Source: Neptunomonas sp. | GTDB lineage: Bacteria > Pseudomonadota > Gammaproteobacteria > Pseudomonadales > Balneatricaceae | Length of the DNA stretch: 12,198 bases | Assembly: GCA_004195305.1 (NCBI GenBank) | Contig: SDWN01000270.1 | Span: forward strand, 1-12,198 | Direction of reading: 5' to 3' | Notes under the pieces: generated by a model | What the model was told of the DNA's origin: nothing | What the model saw: the letters and a program-made list of their open reading frames with translations, nothing else | The model's database searches: none | Part shown: positions 5,706 to 12,198 of the stretch, in pieces | Position numbering within the stretch: the first letter of the stretch is position 1 | Layout: each line of letters starts with the position of its first letter | Made by a program: the position numbers and the translations under genes

Positions 5706-7304
5706 ATGGAGATGATCGCCACCAGTGGCAAGCCCCAGGCCCAAGGCTGCTCCGCCAGCCGTTGTGGTACCAGCGACGATGGGCTTTCCGAGATGCCGGA
5801 GTCGGTGCGCAAGCAGGTAGAAAACCACCCCTGTTTCTCCGAGAAGGCGCACCATCACTTTGCCCGGATGCACGTTGCCGTGGCTCCGGCCTGCAACATT
5901 CAATGCAACTATTGCAACCGCAAGTACGATTGCAGCAACGAGTCCCGACCCGGGGTGGTCTCTGAAGTACTCACCCCCGACCAGGCGGTGCGCAAGATCA
6001 AAGCCGTTGCTGCCAGCATTCCGCAGATGACGGTACTGGGTATCGCCGGACCCGGCGATCCGCTGGCTAATCCGGAGCGAACCTTCACCACCTTCCGCCG
6101 CCTGGCGGCTGAAACCCCCGATATCAAGCTGTGTGTTTCCACCAACGGCTTGCGCTTGCCCGAATTTGCCGACGAGATCGCCAAATACAATATCCAGCAC
6201 GTCACCATCACCATCAATTGCCTGGATCCGGAGATCGGTGCCAAGATCTATCCCTGGATCTACTGGAACAACCGCCGGATTCGTGGCGTCAAGGCGGCCA
6301 AGATATTGCTCCGCAACCAGCTTAAAGGGCTGGAGATGCTGGTCGAGCGCGGGGTGTTGGTGAAGGTCAACTCGGTGATGATCCCCGGTGTAAACGACCA
6401 TCACCTCAAAGAGGTCAGTCGGGTGGTCAAAGAGAAAGGCGCGTTCCTGCACAACGTTATGCCGCTGATCGCCGAGGCCGAGCACGGTACGTTTTATGGA
6501 CTGACCGGCCAGGCCAGTCCGACCGGACGCGAGCTGCGGGAGCTACAGGACAGTTGCTCGGATTCGATGAGCATGATGCGCCACTGCCGCCAGTGCCGGG
6601 CCGATGCGGTCGGCATGCTCGGCGAAGACCGCGGTCAGGAATTCACCCTCGACAAGCTGGAAAACCAGGAGATCGATTATGCCGCGGCGATGGTAACGCG
6701 TAAGCAGGTGCATACGGCGATCCTGGAACAGCTGGACGCCGAGCGTAACGCGTCGGCAACAGCCAATCATTCAACCCCCGAACCATCGGCCCCGGATGGC
6801 TCGGGCCTGGACGCCTCTGACCTTGATGCCCCTGTCCTTGATTCTCTTGCCCTTAATGCTCTTTCCCTTAATACCCAGGCACTGGATGGACCCAGCGTAC
6901 TGATGGGCGTTGCCAGCAAGGGACAAAATGTGGTCAACGAACACTTCGGCCATGCGACCGAGTTTCTGATCTATCGCGTCGGCCCGAACCGTATCGAAGC
7001 GGTCGGTCCGCGTAAGGTTGATCTCTACTGTGGCGGTGTCAACGCGTGCCCTGAAGAAGACGACGAACACAGCCGTTTGCAAGGCCATCTCGCGGCCCTG
7101 GCCGATTGCAGTGCGGTGCTGTGCGCCAAGATCGGTTTCGGCCCTTGGCAGCAACTGGAACAGCAAGGCATTGCGCCCTCCGGTGAATATGCCTACGAGC
7201 CTATAGACAGCGCACTGCGGGCGTTTTACCAGCAACTATTAACCCAGGGAAAGCTGCTGGAGCCGACCGCAGCGCGGCCACTGAGTCGCCTGGTCGTCGC
7301 CTGA
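5706..7304 (+). CDS. nifB: NifB, FeMo-cofactor biosynthesis radical SAM protein
   Basis: NifB builds NifB-co, the [8Fe-9S-C] precursor of FeMo-co, using S-adenosylmethionine. The 532-residue protein has the radical-SAM cluster motif CNIQCNYC (Cys63, Cys67, Cys70) near the N-terminus, the SAM-site segment AGPGDPLANP, ENHPCFSEKAHHHFARMHVA before the motif, and the CRQCRADAVGML end of the catalytic domain. A C-terminal NifX-like domain (about residues 398-525; VLMGVASKG, VNEHFGHA) binds cofactor in related proteins. The two domains are joined by an unusual linker of six L-(D/N)-x-x-x pentapeptides (residues 368-397). The start has a strong AAGGAG at 5693-5698. The gene heads a sigma-54 operon with a ferredoxin, nifQ and draG. 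Confidence 0.98.
   Translation: MEMIATSGKPQAQGCSASRCGTSDDGLSEMPESVRKQVENHPCFSEKAHHHFARMHVAVAPACNIQCNYCNRKYDCSNESRPGVVSEVLTPDQAVRKIKAVAASIPQMTVLGIAGPGDPLANPERTFTTFRRLAAETPDIKLCVSTNGLRLPEFADEIAKYNIQHVTITINCLDPEIGAKIYPWIYWNNRRIRGVKAAKILLRNQLKGLEMLVERGVLVKVNSVMIPGVNDHHLKEVSRVVKEKGAFLHNVMPLIAEAEHGTFYGLTGQASPTGRELRELQDSCSDSMSMMRHCRQCRADAVGMLGEDRGQEFTLDKLENQEIDYAAAMVTRKQVHTAILEQLDAERNASATANHSTPEPSAPDGSGLDASDLDAPVLDSLALNALSLNTQALDGPSVLMGVASKGQNVVNEHFGHATEFLIYRVGPNRIEAVGPRKVDLYCGGVNACPEEDDEHSRLQGHLAALADCSAVLCAKIGFGPWQQLEQQGIAPSGEYAYEPIDSALRAFYQQLLTQGKLLEPTAARPLSRLVVA
6807..6896 (+). repeat. 15-bp tandem repeat encoding the NifB interdomain linker
   Basis: Six degenerate, in-frame 15-bp units begin at 6807, 6822, 6837, 6852, 6867 and 6882. 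Each encodes Leu, then Asp or Asn, then usually a small residue: LDASD, LDAPV, LDSLA, LNALS, LNTQA, LDGPS. Several share the nucleotide core CTTGATGCC/CTTAATGCT. The repeat keeps the reading frame, so copy-number change would alter only linker length. Confidence 0.7.
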
Positions 7305-7379
7305 GCCCGCATAGATTGGGCAGAAAATGATAACACGTGGGGCGAAAGTCCAAACAGAGCGCCACCGAGGAGAGCAACT

Positions 7380-7670
7380 ATGGCACTAAGCATTACTGAC
7401 CGCTGTGTAAACTGTTACGCCTGCCTGGATGTCTGCCCCAGTAACGCGATCAGCCAGGATCCGAAACAGTTTCATATCGACGCGTTAGCCTGCACCGAGT
7501 GCACCGGCCACTATGCCGATCCTCAATGCGCCAGTATCTGTCCCGTTGAGCGGGCATTGCTCGACGGTGAGGGGCATGAAATTCATCCTCAAGGATCTTT
7601 GACCGGCATCCCGCCGACCCTCATATCGGTGCCAACCGCGAGCAACAAACAGAGCCCGCTCATGTCATGA
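7380..7670 (+). CDS. fdxN: 2[4Fe-4S] ferredoxin, nif-associated (FdxN type)
   Basis: This 96-residue ferredoxin has two cluster motifs: C9-x2-C12-x2-C15-x3-C19-P, and C38-x2-C41-x8-C50-x3-C54-P. The long x8 spacing in the second motif is typical of ferredoxins encoded beside nifB. It probably supplies electrons, and possibly cluster material, for NifB catalysis (family knowledge plus position). Residues after about 60 form a Pro/Ser/Thr-rich tail. A GAGGAG ribosome site at 7367-7372 supports the ATG at 7380. Its TGA overlaps the nifQ ATG (ATGA at 7667-7670), implying translational coupling. The 75-base gap after nifB holds no promoter I can identify. Confidence 0.93.
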   Translation: MALSITDRCVNCYACLDVCPSNAISQDPKQFHIDALACTECTGHYADPQCASICPVERALLDGEGHEIHPQGSLTGIPPTLISVPTASNKQSPLMS

Positions 7671-8269
7671 ACAGTGTCATGAACTGCGCCCTTAGCCCGC
7701 CAGACGGTTCACAGATAGGTATTCGCGACCGCCATTACCAACAACTGCAGGGATATCGGCTCGCGCATCCGAACAGCCAGCCCCTGGCTGAAATTCTGTC
7801 CAGCTGGCAAGCAGGCTTTGGGGTATTACCCGACTGGCTAGGGCTTAGCCCGCTGGATTTCAGTCAGCTGCAAAAGCATCACTTCGGACCGATCATCAGC
7901 CTGCGCAATCAACCCCTGGCGTCAAAACTAGACCACCGCCTCGACGACCTGCGCCTGGACCTGTTGACGCTGCTGCAACTTCACGCCCGCGATGACAGTA
8001 ATACGGTTCGCTGGGTGGGCGAGTTGATCGCGACCGCCTGCCAGGGCAGTGACCACCTGTGGCAAGACCTGGGCGTCTGGGATCGAACATCGCTCAGCGC
8101 TCTGTTACAGCAAAACTTCCCTACCCTGGCGGCTAAAAACAACCGCGACATGAAGTGGAAGAAGTTCCTGTTCAAGCAGCTGTGCGAAACCGAAGGGATC
8201 TACACCTGTCGCGCCCCGACTTGTGATGAGTGCGCCGATTTTGATGACTGCTTCGGCGCAGAAGACTGA
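7667..8269 (+). CDS. nifQ: NifQ, molybdenum donor for FeMo-cofactor synthesis
   Basis: NifQ carries a Mo-Fe-S cluster and delivers molybdenum to the NifEN/NifH assembly complex. The 200-residue protein ends with the family signature C-x4-C-x2-C-x5-C (Cys181, 186, 189, 195; CRAPTCDECADFDDC), preceded by MKWKKFLFKQLCETEG, also characteristic. Length is normal. The start at 7667 overlaps the ferredoxin stop by four bases; an alternative ATG is at 7679. Neither has a strong ribosome site of its own, consistent with coupling to the ferredoxin gene. Confidence 0.95.
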   Translation: MNSVMNCALSPPDGSQIGIRDRHYQQLQGYRLAHPNSQPLAEILSSWQAGFGVLPDWLGLSPLDFSQLQKHHFGPIISLRNQPLASKLDHRLDDLRLDLLTLLQLHARDDSNTVRWVGELIATACQGSDHLWQDLGVWDRTSLSALLQQNFPTLAAKNNRDMKWKKFLFKQLCETEGIYTCRAPTCDECADFDDCFGAED

Positions 8270-8279
8270 GTCGGCGCGG

Positions 8280-9236
8280 ATGGTCTCTTCGGTACGTCCT
8301 CACCTCAACCAAAACCTGGATCACCGCATCGATGATCGCGTCGATCCTGCCGTCCTGCAATCACGCGTCCGTGCTAGTTACCTGGGTCTGGCCATCGGCG
8401 ATGCACTCGGCGCCACGGTCGAGTTTATGACCCCCAACGAGATCCGCCATCAGTATGGCGTCCATAAAGAGATTATCGGTGGCGGCTGGTTACGGCTGAA
8501 AAAAGGTCAAGTCACCGACGATACCACCATGGCACTGGCGCTGGGCCGGGCGATTCTCGCGACTGGCGACATTAATGCCTTACCGATTGCCGCCGCCTTT
8601 GATGCGTGGATGCGAGCCAAACCGGTCGATATCGGTCACACCGTGCGTAGTGGCTTGATCCACTATCGTCGCACCGGAATAACCACCGCCCCGGAAGATG
8701 AGATGAGCGCCGGCAACGGTGCCTGCATGCGCTGTCTACCCATCGCCATCGCGACCTTGGGTGCGAGCGAGGCGAAGGTCCGCCAGGCGTCCAAGGTTCA
8801 GGCCCATATCACCCACAACAATCCGCTGTCGGATGCCGGTACCGAAACCGTGATCTTGATGATCCAGGCACTGTTTTGCGGCCAACCACTTAACCAGCAG
8901 CTGCACCACTACGCTCATCCGCTGGCGACAAAACACCCGGAATTCTGTTTTAGAAAACGTCCCTGCCAAAACCCCAGCGGCTTTATCGGGCATACCCTGC
9001 GAGTGGTGTTCGAGGCCTTGTTTGATACCGACTCGTTTGAAGACTGCATTGTAGAAGCGGTCAATCGGGGTGGCGATGCCGATACCACCGGTGCGATCGC
9101 CGGGGTGCTGGCGGGAGCCTACTACGGCGAAACGGCGATTCCGCCACGCTGGTTAAAAGCGTTGGATGCCAACATCCTCGGCGCCTGCTCAGAACAGGCG
9201 GAACAACTGCTGTCGCTCCGGTGCCTGTCGGAATAA
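8280..9236 (+). CDS. draG: DraG, ADP-ribosyl-[dinitrogenase reductase] hydrolase
   Basis: DraG removes the ADP-ribose placed on an arginine of the Fe protein (NifH) by DraT, restoring nitrogenase activity after ammonium or dark/energy switch-off. Family marks for this binuclear-metal ADP-ribosylglycohydrolase are YLGLAIGDALGATVEFM (Glu48), the metal motif TDDTTMAL (79-86) and the C-terminal GGDADTTGAIAG (264-275). GNGACMRCLPIAI and ITHNNPLSDAG are also typical. I chose the ATG at 8280, eleven bases after the nifQ stop, giving 318 residues. Upstream in-frame starts (GTG 8223, ATG 8226, ATG 8244) would overlap nifQ and lengthen an already non-conserved leader. draT is not in this window. Confidence 0.93.
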   Translation: MVSSVRPHLNQNLDHRIDDRVDPAVLQSRVRASYLGLAIGDALGATVEFMTPNEIRHQYGVHKEIIGGGWLRLKKGQVTDDTTMALALGRAILATGDINALPIAAAFDAWMRAKPVDIGHTVRSGLIHYRRTGITTAPEDEMSAGNGACMRCLPIAIATLGASEAKVRQASKVQAHITHNNPLSDAGTETVILMIQALFCGQPLNQQLHHYAHPLATKHPEFCFRKRPCQNPSGFIGHTLRVVFEALFDTDSFEDCIVEAVNRGGDADTTGAIAGVLAGAYYGETAIPPRWLKALDANILGACSEQAEQLLSLRCLSE

Positions 9237-9273
9237 AGTTCAAGCCACAGCAATCTAGCCCATGGCGCGAGGA
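9237..9273. other. Convergent junction of the two nif operons, no clear terminator
   Basis: Only 37 bases separate the draG stop from the stop of the minus-strand small gene. A 10-bp palindrome GGATTAATCC (9271-9280) covers the latter's stop codon, flanked by AGCC (9257-9260) and GGCT (9281-9284), but there is no stable GC hairpin with a T tract on either strand. Transcripts may run into each other's ends. Confidence 0.4.
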
Positions 9274-9540
9274 TTAATCCGGCTCAACTTCCGCGACCAC
9301 CACCCCAAAGGCGCTGTCCGGATCGTCAGTTAAGCCCATGCAGTGCCCGCCGGTATGAATCAGGTAAAGACAGAAACCGGCGTGCTCCCGGTAAGGAAGC
9401 GCCGCGCCCATCTCGTCATCCAGACAAAACACCAGATGAACATCGGTAAAAATCGCCCGTACCTCGCTGATCCCCGCCACACTAAACCCGTAGCGGGTAA
9501 CCGCTTCGCAGAGCGCATCCAGGGTGGTTGTGGCAATCAT
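9274..9540 (-). CDS. Small conserved-looking protein coupled to nifM, function unknown
   Basis: This 88-residue protein starts at an ATG (9538-9540) that overlaps the nifM stop as ATGA, so its translation is coupled to nifM. It has no signal peptide or membrane segment. The sequence alternates hydrophobic strands and loops (VRAIFTDVHLVFCLDDEMGA, FCLYLIHTGGHCMG, FGVVVAEVE), suggesting a compact alpha/beta fold. It has Cys at positions 11, 39, 57 and 67 with no spaced metal motif. I do not recognise it with certainty; I half recall small nif-linked proteins of this kind filed under DUF6129, which I could not check. Position suggests a role in nitrogenase maturation or control (inference). Confidence 0.75.
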   Translation of the reverse strand: MIATTTLDALCEAVTRYGFSVAGISEVRAIFTDVHLVFCLDDEMGAALPYREHAGFCLYLIHTGGHCMGLTDDPDSAFGVVVAEVEPD

Positions 9541-10382
9541 GTCAGACTCCGCATCCAGGCTTGCTGGGCTTTACGTTGTTGAACCTCGGTGAGCTTTTGC
9601 TGCAGCGTACTAACCACCTCTGCAAACGGGATCCGCTGCGCGGTTTGAATCGCGCTGCACATGACCAGATGCACACCGACCTCGGTCTCGATCAGCTCAC
9701 TGATCTCCCCGGCGTTAAGCGCAAACAGCGCTTTATCGATCTCAGGGTAGAGATGTCCTTGCGGAATCCAGCCCATCTCACCACTTTTTAACGCCGATGG
9801 GCATTCCGAGTGACGTTGCGCCTGGCGTTGAAAGCGGTCGAGGTCGCCATCGACCTCAGCGCGGATTTTGTTGAGTTTGTTCAGCACCCTAGAGCGACGA
9901 TTCTCCGGGTACTGCGGATTTATCGTCATCAACAGATGCCAGGCCTGGCGGCGTTCTGGCTGAATAAACTGCTGGGGATGGGACTCATAATAGTGGCGGG
10001 CATCGGCTTCACTGGCCGCTGCAACGGTAGCGGCCTGGCGATCCAGTATCAGCTCAACGCGCAGTTGGCGCTCAAGCAGCTCACCGAGCGTTGCCAGGGT
10101 CAGATCGACGCGCTGCAGATCGTCCTGCAGGGCAGCAACATCCTCATACTGCGCCTCAATGTCTGCCAGAGCTTTCCTCAGCAGCTCATCCGGCACGATG
10201 ACATTGGCAGCCTCGGCGCTAGACAGGACGTTAGCTTCCATGACCTGCTGATTGGACACCCGTGTTTCGAGCCATTGGTGCTGCTCGGCACTCAGTTCAT
10301 GCGGCTGCAGCTGGAAGTGATGCTGCGCAGCACGCAGCAGATAATAAGCGTGGTCTTGAGCGTAATGGCTGGGCCGATTCAT
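9537..10382 (-). CDS. nifM: NifM, parvulin-type peptidyl-prolyl isomerase for Fe protein maturation
   Basis: NifM is needed for folding and stability of the nitrogenase Fe protein NifH. The 281-residue protein has a helical N-terminal half (about 1-130) and a parvulin-type rotamase domain (about 145-252) recognised by QAWHLLMTI, FQRQAQRHSECPSALKSGEM, GWIPQGHLYPEIDKALFAL and the ETEVGVHLVMC strand. No signal peptide is seen, in keeping with a cytoplasmic role. The ATG at 10380-10382 overlaps the nifZ TGA (ATGA), and its own TGA overlaps the next gene in the same way, so three genes form a coupled chain. Confidence 0.95.
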   Translation of the reverse strand: MNRPSHYAQDHAYYLLRAAQHHFQLQPHELSAEQHQWLETRVSNQQVMEANVLSSAEAANVIVPDELLRKALADIEAQYEDVAALQDDLQRVDLTLATLGELLERQLRVELILDRQAATVAAASEADARHYYESHPQQFIQPERRQAWHLLMTINPQYPENRRSRVLNKLNKIRAEVDGDLDRFQRQAQRHSECPSALKSGEMGWIPQGHLYPEIDKALFALNAGEISELIETEVGVHLVMCSAIQTAQRIPFAEVVSTLQQKLTEVQQRKAQQAWMRSLT

Positions 10383-10924
10383 ACACTAAAGCCCTCAGTT
10401 TTCGCCGCAGCGGAACTGCGATCATCCGCGGGGCTTTCATCCTTGGGCTCTGGCTCATCCATGGACTCTTGCTCATCAATAGTTTCATGCTCAAACGCCT
10501 GCAAGGCTTGTTCGCGCACCTCCAGCGTTCGGCCGCTAAAACGCACCTGATAACGGACCTCGGTATCGGGCTGACGCAGCACGCGTAATACCTGCCCCTG
10601 ATCACCGGGCGCGACGATCGGCTCACCATTAATCGCCAGCGTCCGCGTCGCCTGCACATATTGACGAAACTCGAACAGGCTTTCGATCCAAGGCGCGGCA
10701 ACGGGGATCAGCTCCTCTTCGCGACAACCCACCTGCACATCCTGCTCCAGAAAATGCACCCGATAGATCACCTGGTCCTGTAAAAAGGTACCGACATCCA
10801 CCACATACCCGGTGCTGCCACGCAGTACCAGAAGATCACCGCGCTGTTTGCCAGGAAAGGTGCCGTCATCACGCAGAGTGCGGATAACGCGTAGCTCCTG
10901 GCCATAGTCGTATTTGGGTTTCAT
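10379..10924 (-). CDS. nifZ: NifZ, MoFe protein P-cluster maturation factor
   Basis: NifZ assists formation of the second P-cluster of MoFe protein. The 181-residue product opens with the typical KYDYGQELRVIRTLRDDGTF, then RGSTGYVVDVGTFLQDQVIY and VGCREEELIPVAAPW. Residues about 100-143 (VAPGDQGQVLRVLR...VRYQVRFSGRTLEVREQAL) look like a second, shorter copy of the same SH3-like unit. The last ~35 residues are a low-complexity acidic tail rich in Glu, Asp, Pro and Ser. The start is the ATG at 10922-10924, which has GAGGAG seven bases upstream; a TTG at 10930 is in frame but less likely. Confidence 0.95.
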   Translation of the reverse strand: MKPKYDYGQELRVIRTLRDDGTFPGKQRGDLLVLRGSTGYVVDVGTFLQDQVIYRVHFLEQDVQVGCREEELIPVAAPWIESLFEFRQYVQATRTLAINGEPIVAPGDQGQVLRVLRQPDTEVRYQVRFSGRTLEVREQALQAFEHETIDEQESMDEPEPKDESPADDRSSAAAKTEGFSV

Positions 10925-10931
10925 ACTCAAA

Positions 10932-10937
10932 CTCCTC
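10932..10937 (-). promoter_or_regulatory. nifZ ribosome binding site
   Basis: GAGGAG on the minus strand lies 7 bases before the ATG at 10924 and fixes that start over the in-frame TTG at 10930. Confidence 0.75.
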
Positions 10938-10944
10938 GACCTGG

Positions 10945-10959
10945 TGTTAACAATTAACA
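10945..10959. repeat. Perfect short palindrome in the nifW-nifZ gap
   Basis: TGTTAA-CAA-TTAACA has 6-bp arms around three bases in the 49-base gap between nifW and nifZ. It is TGT-N9-ACA, one base short of the NifA site consensus. It could form a weak mRNA hairpin just before the nifZ ribosome site or serve as an operator; neither is shown. Confidence 0.5.
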
Positions 10960-10973
10960 GAGAACATCAGGGG

Positions 10974-11303
10974 CTATAAAAAATCATCGGCACTGACAAA
11001 GCCGGGCTCGGGCGCCCTAAACACCCGCAACACTTTTTGCTCCTGCGCGCTGGAGTCGACAAAATCAACATACGCCTGCTCTAACCAGGTGCCGTAATGG
11101 GCAAACGCATCGGCACCTTGCGCCAGCGGCGTCTTCACCAGGTAATCATGGAAGCGCTGCATAATATGCAACCGATTCACCTGCACCACCTGGCGGTTGT
11201 ATTGAATGCCGAAATGATCGAGAAGATCATCGGCGCTGGACAGCTCCTCCAGATCCTCTTGGAGCTGTTCCAGGCTTATCGTCATATCAGGGTTATCCGT
11301 CAT
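10974..11303 (-). CDS. nifW: NifW, nitrogenase stabilising/maturation protein
   Basis: NifW associates with MoFe protein and is needed for full activity of the MoFe protein, possibly protecting it from oxygen. The 109-residue product shows the family pattern: LEELSSADDLLDHFGIQYNR, VVQVNRLHIMQRFHDYL, the HYGTWLEQAYVDFVDSSAQEQ segment and a VLRVF strand before the C-terminus. A GTG at 11321 would overlap nifV, but the ATG at 11301-11303 has GAGGAG six bases upstream and is preferred. The ribosome site covers the nifV stop, so the two genes are closely coupled. Confidence 0.95.
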   Translation of the reverse strand: MTDNPDMTISLEQLQEDLEELSSADDLLDHFGIQYNRQVVQVNRLHIMQRFHDYLVKTPLAQGADAFAHYGTWLEQAYVDFVDSSAQEQKVLRVFRAPEPGFVSADDFL

Positions 11304-11309
11304 TACAAT

Positions 11310-11315
11310 CTCCTC
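11310..11315 (-). promoter_or_regulatory. nifW ribosome binding site overlapping the nifV stop
   Basis: GAGGAG on the minus strand overlaps the nifV TGA (11314-11316) and sits 6 bases before the nifW ATG at 11303, deciding that start over the GTG at 11321. Confidence 0.75.
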
Positions 11316-12179
11316 ATGCACTCAGTTGGCGGTAATAGCCCAGCAGCTCGGAACGCCCGGGGGCGCGTTTACGGCGTTCGCTGAAACGGCGTACCCAGGG
11401 CAGAATCCGAGTGGCCTGTTCGCGCTTTAGCTTTAACCCCAGCTCCGCGTAAGCCAGCATCAGACCACTGATCCCCGAGTGTTTTCCCAGCACCAGACGG
11501 TGGACCCGACCGATCTCTGCCGGATCGATCGCCTGGTAGTTGCGCGGATCTTTCAGCAAGCCATCGACATGAATCCCCGCCTCATGGGTAAAAACGCCCT
11601 CACCGACGACACTCTTCTGCCAGGACAGCGGCCTGCCTGAGGCCAGCACCACCAGATCACTGAGCTCCTGAAAGCCTTTAAGATTGATCCCCAGGTCATA
11701 GCCGTGCAGTTTCTCCAGCCCCATCACCACCTCTTCCAGCGGCGCGTTGCCGGCGCGTTCGCCGAGGCCGTTAACGGTGGTATTGATATGACTGGCGCCG
11801 CCCAGAGCCGCCGCCAGCGAGTTGGCGGTCGCCAGCCCGAGGTCGTCATGGGCATGCATCTCCAGATCCAGATCAAAGCGTTGGCTAAGCGTCAGAAACT
11901 GGGCATGGACCCCGAACGGTTCCATAATCCCCAGGGTATCTGCAAACCGAAACCGCCGCGCACCGGCGCCTTGCGCCACCTCGGCAACCGCCAGCAGAAA
12001 ATCGGGATCGGCGCGCGAGGCATCCTCGGCACCGATACAGACATCCAGCCCCAGCTCACGCGCCCTGGCCACATGGCGCGGAATCATCGCTAACACCGCG
12101 TGGCGATCGCTGTTTAATTTACTGGCGATCTGTTGATCGGATACCGGGATCGACAGATCCACCATCTGCACCCCAAGGT
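11314..12179 (-). CDS. nifV: NifV, homocitrate synthase, N-terminus missing at contig end
   Basis: NifV condenses acetyl-CoA with 2-oxoglutarate to give homocitrate, the organic ligand of FeMo-co. About 288 C-terminal residues are present; full NifV is ~380, so roughly the first 95, including the DTTLRDGEQ catalytic motif, are lost. Retained marks are MVDLSIPVSD, CIGAEDASRADPDF, RFRFADTLGIMEPFG, the metal-binding HAHDDLGLATAN, NTTVNGLGERAGNAPLEEV, KSVVGEGVFTHEAGIHVDGL and LGKHSG. The frame is open through the last genuine base (12179); a GTG at 12171 is an internal codon, not the start. This distinguishes NifV from isopropylmalate synthase mainly by context and overall pattern. Confidence 0.95.
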
Positions 12180-12198
12180 CTGTCTCTTATACACATCT
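12180..12198. other. Nextera (Tn5 mosaic end) sequencing adapter
   Basis: CTGTCTCTTATACACATCT is the 19-base transposase adapter read through at a library fragment end. It is not genomic. The C at 12180 could also be genomic, but the other 18 bases are not. Confidence 0.95.

Noticed and set aside
5700..6485. 261-codon open frame on the minus strand across nifB
   Set aside because: It is fully antisense to the conserved radical-SAM domain of NifB, and its predicted product shows no family features.
6807..6896. CRISPR-like or pentapeptide-repeat-family interpretation of the NifB linker array
   Set aside because: Units are contiguous, coding and only 15 bp, with no spacers. The residue order L-(D/N)-x differs from the A-(D/N)-L order of pentapeptide-repeat proteins.
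6771..7235. 154-codon minus-strand frame with a Lys-rich repeat
   Set aside because: It is the antisense reading of the NifB linker repeat and NifX-like domain; the repeat has a simpler sense explanation.
7305..7321. GCCC/GGGC hairpin after nifB as a terminator
   Set aside because: The stem is only 4 bp and no T run follows; it would not end transcription.
9810..10550. 246-codon open frame on the plus strand
   Set aside because: Antisense to nifM and nifZ, both clearly conserved; the frame is open only because of their codon bias.

Overview
The window reads as a draft-assembly contig from a gammaproteobacterial diazotroph. That assignment is inferred from nif gene content and order: nifV-nifW-nifZ-nifM on one strand and nifB-ferredoxin-nifQ on the other, as in Azotobacter/Pseudomonas-type clusters, with nifM being largely a gammaproteobacterial gene. 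Both ends are contig ends. The last 19 bases (12180-12198) are exactly the Nextera/Tn5 mosaic-end adapter. The first ~60 bases do not continue the gene they join and may be a chimeric join.

Region 1 (1-4784) is a carbon-uptake cassette. A truncated FMN-dependent alpha-hydroxy-acid dehydrogenase (minus strand, start at 473) is divergent from a LysR-type regulator (plus). The regulator is followed by a complete TRAP transporter: periplasmic binding protein dctP, an intra-operon terminator, small permease dctQ and large permease dctM. The likely theme is LysR-controlled uptake and oxidation of a lactate-like 2-hydroxy (or 2-oxo) acid; the substrate is not determined by the sequence.

Region 2 (4785-5530) is a mobile-element scar. 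It holds no intact gene, a 5' fragment of an IS256-family (Mutator) transposase with its left end, and a very short stretch resembling the N-terminus of an IS110-family transposase. It separates the carbon genes from the nif genes.

Region 3 (5511-9236) is a plus-strand nif operon. A NifA-type upstream site (TGT-N10-ACA) and a sigma-54 -24/-12 promoter precede nifB, a 2[4Fe-4S] ferredoxin, nifQ and draG. These genes make the NifB-co precursor of FeMo-co (NifB with its ferredoxin), supply molybdenum (NifQ), and reactivate ADP-ribosylated nitrogenase reductase (DraG).

Region 4 (9274-12179) is a convergent minus-strand nif operon: nifV (homocitrate synthase, N-terminus lost at the contig end), nifW, nifZ, nifM and a small unrecognised gene translationally coupled to nifM. 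These supply homocitrate and act in maturation of MoFe protein (NifW, NifZ) and Fe protein (NifM). The two operons meet tail to tail across 37 bp with no obvious terminator.

I found no tRNA, rRNA, CRISPR array or complete mobile element. No clearly new multi-gene system is visible. The most interesting items are the nifM-coupled small gene, the 15-bp tandem repeat in the NifB linker, the NifA site lying in a mobile-element remnant, and the two end artefacts.
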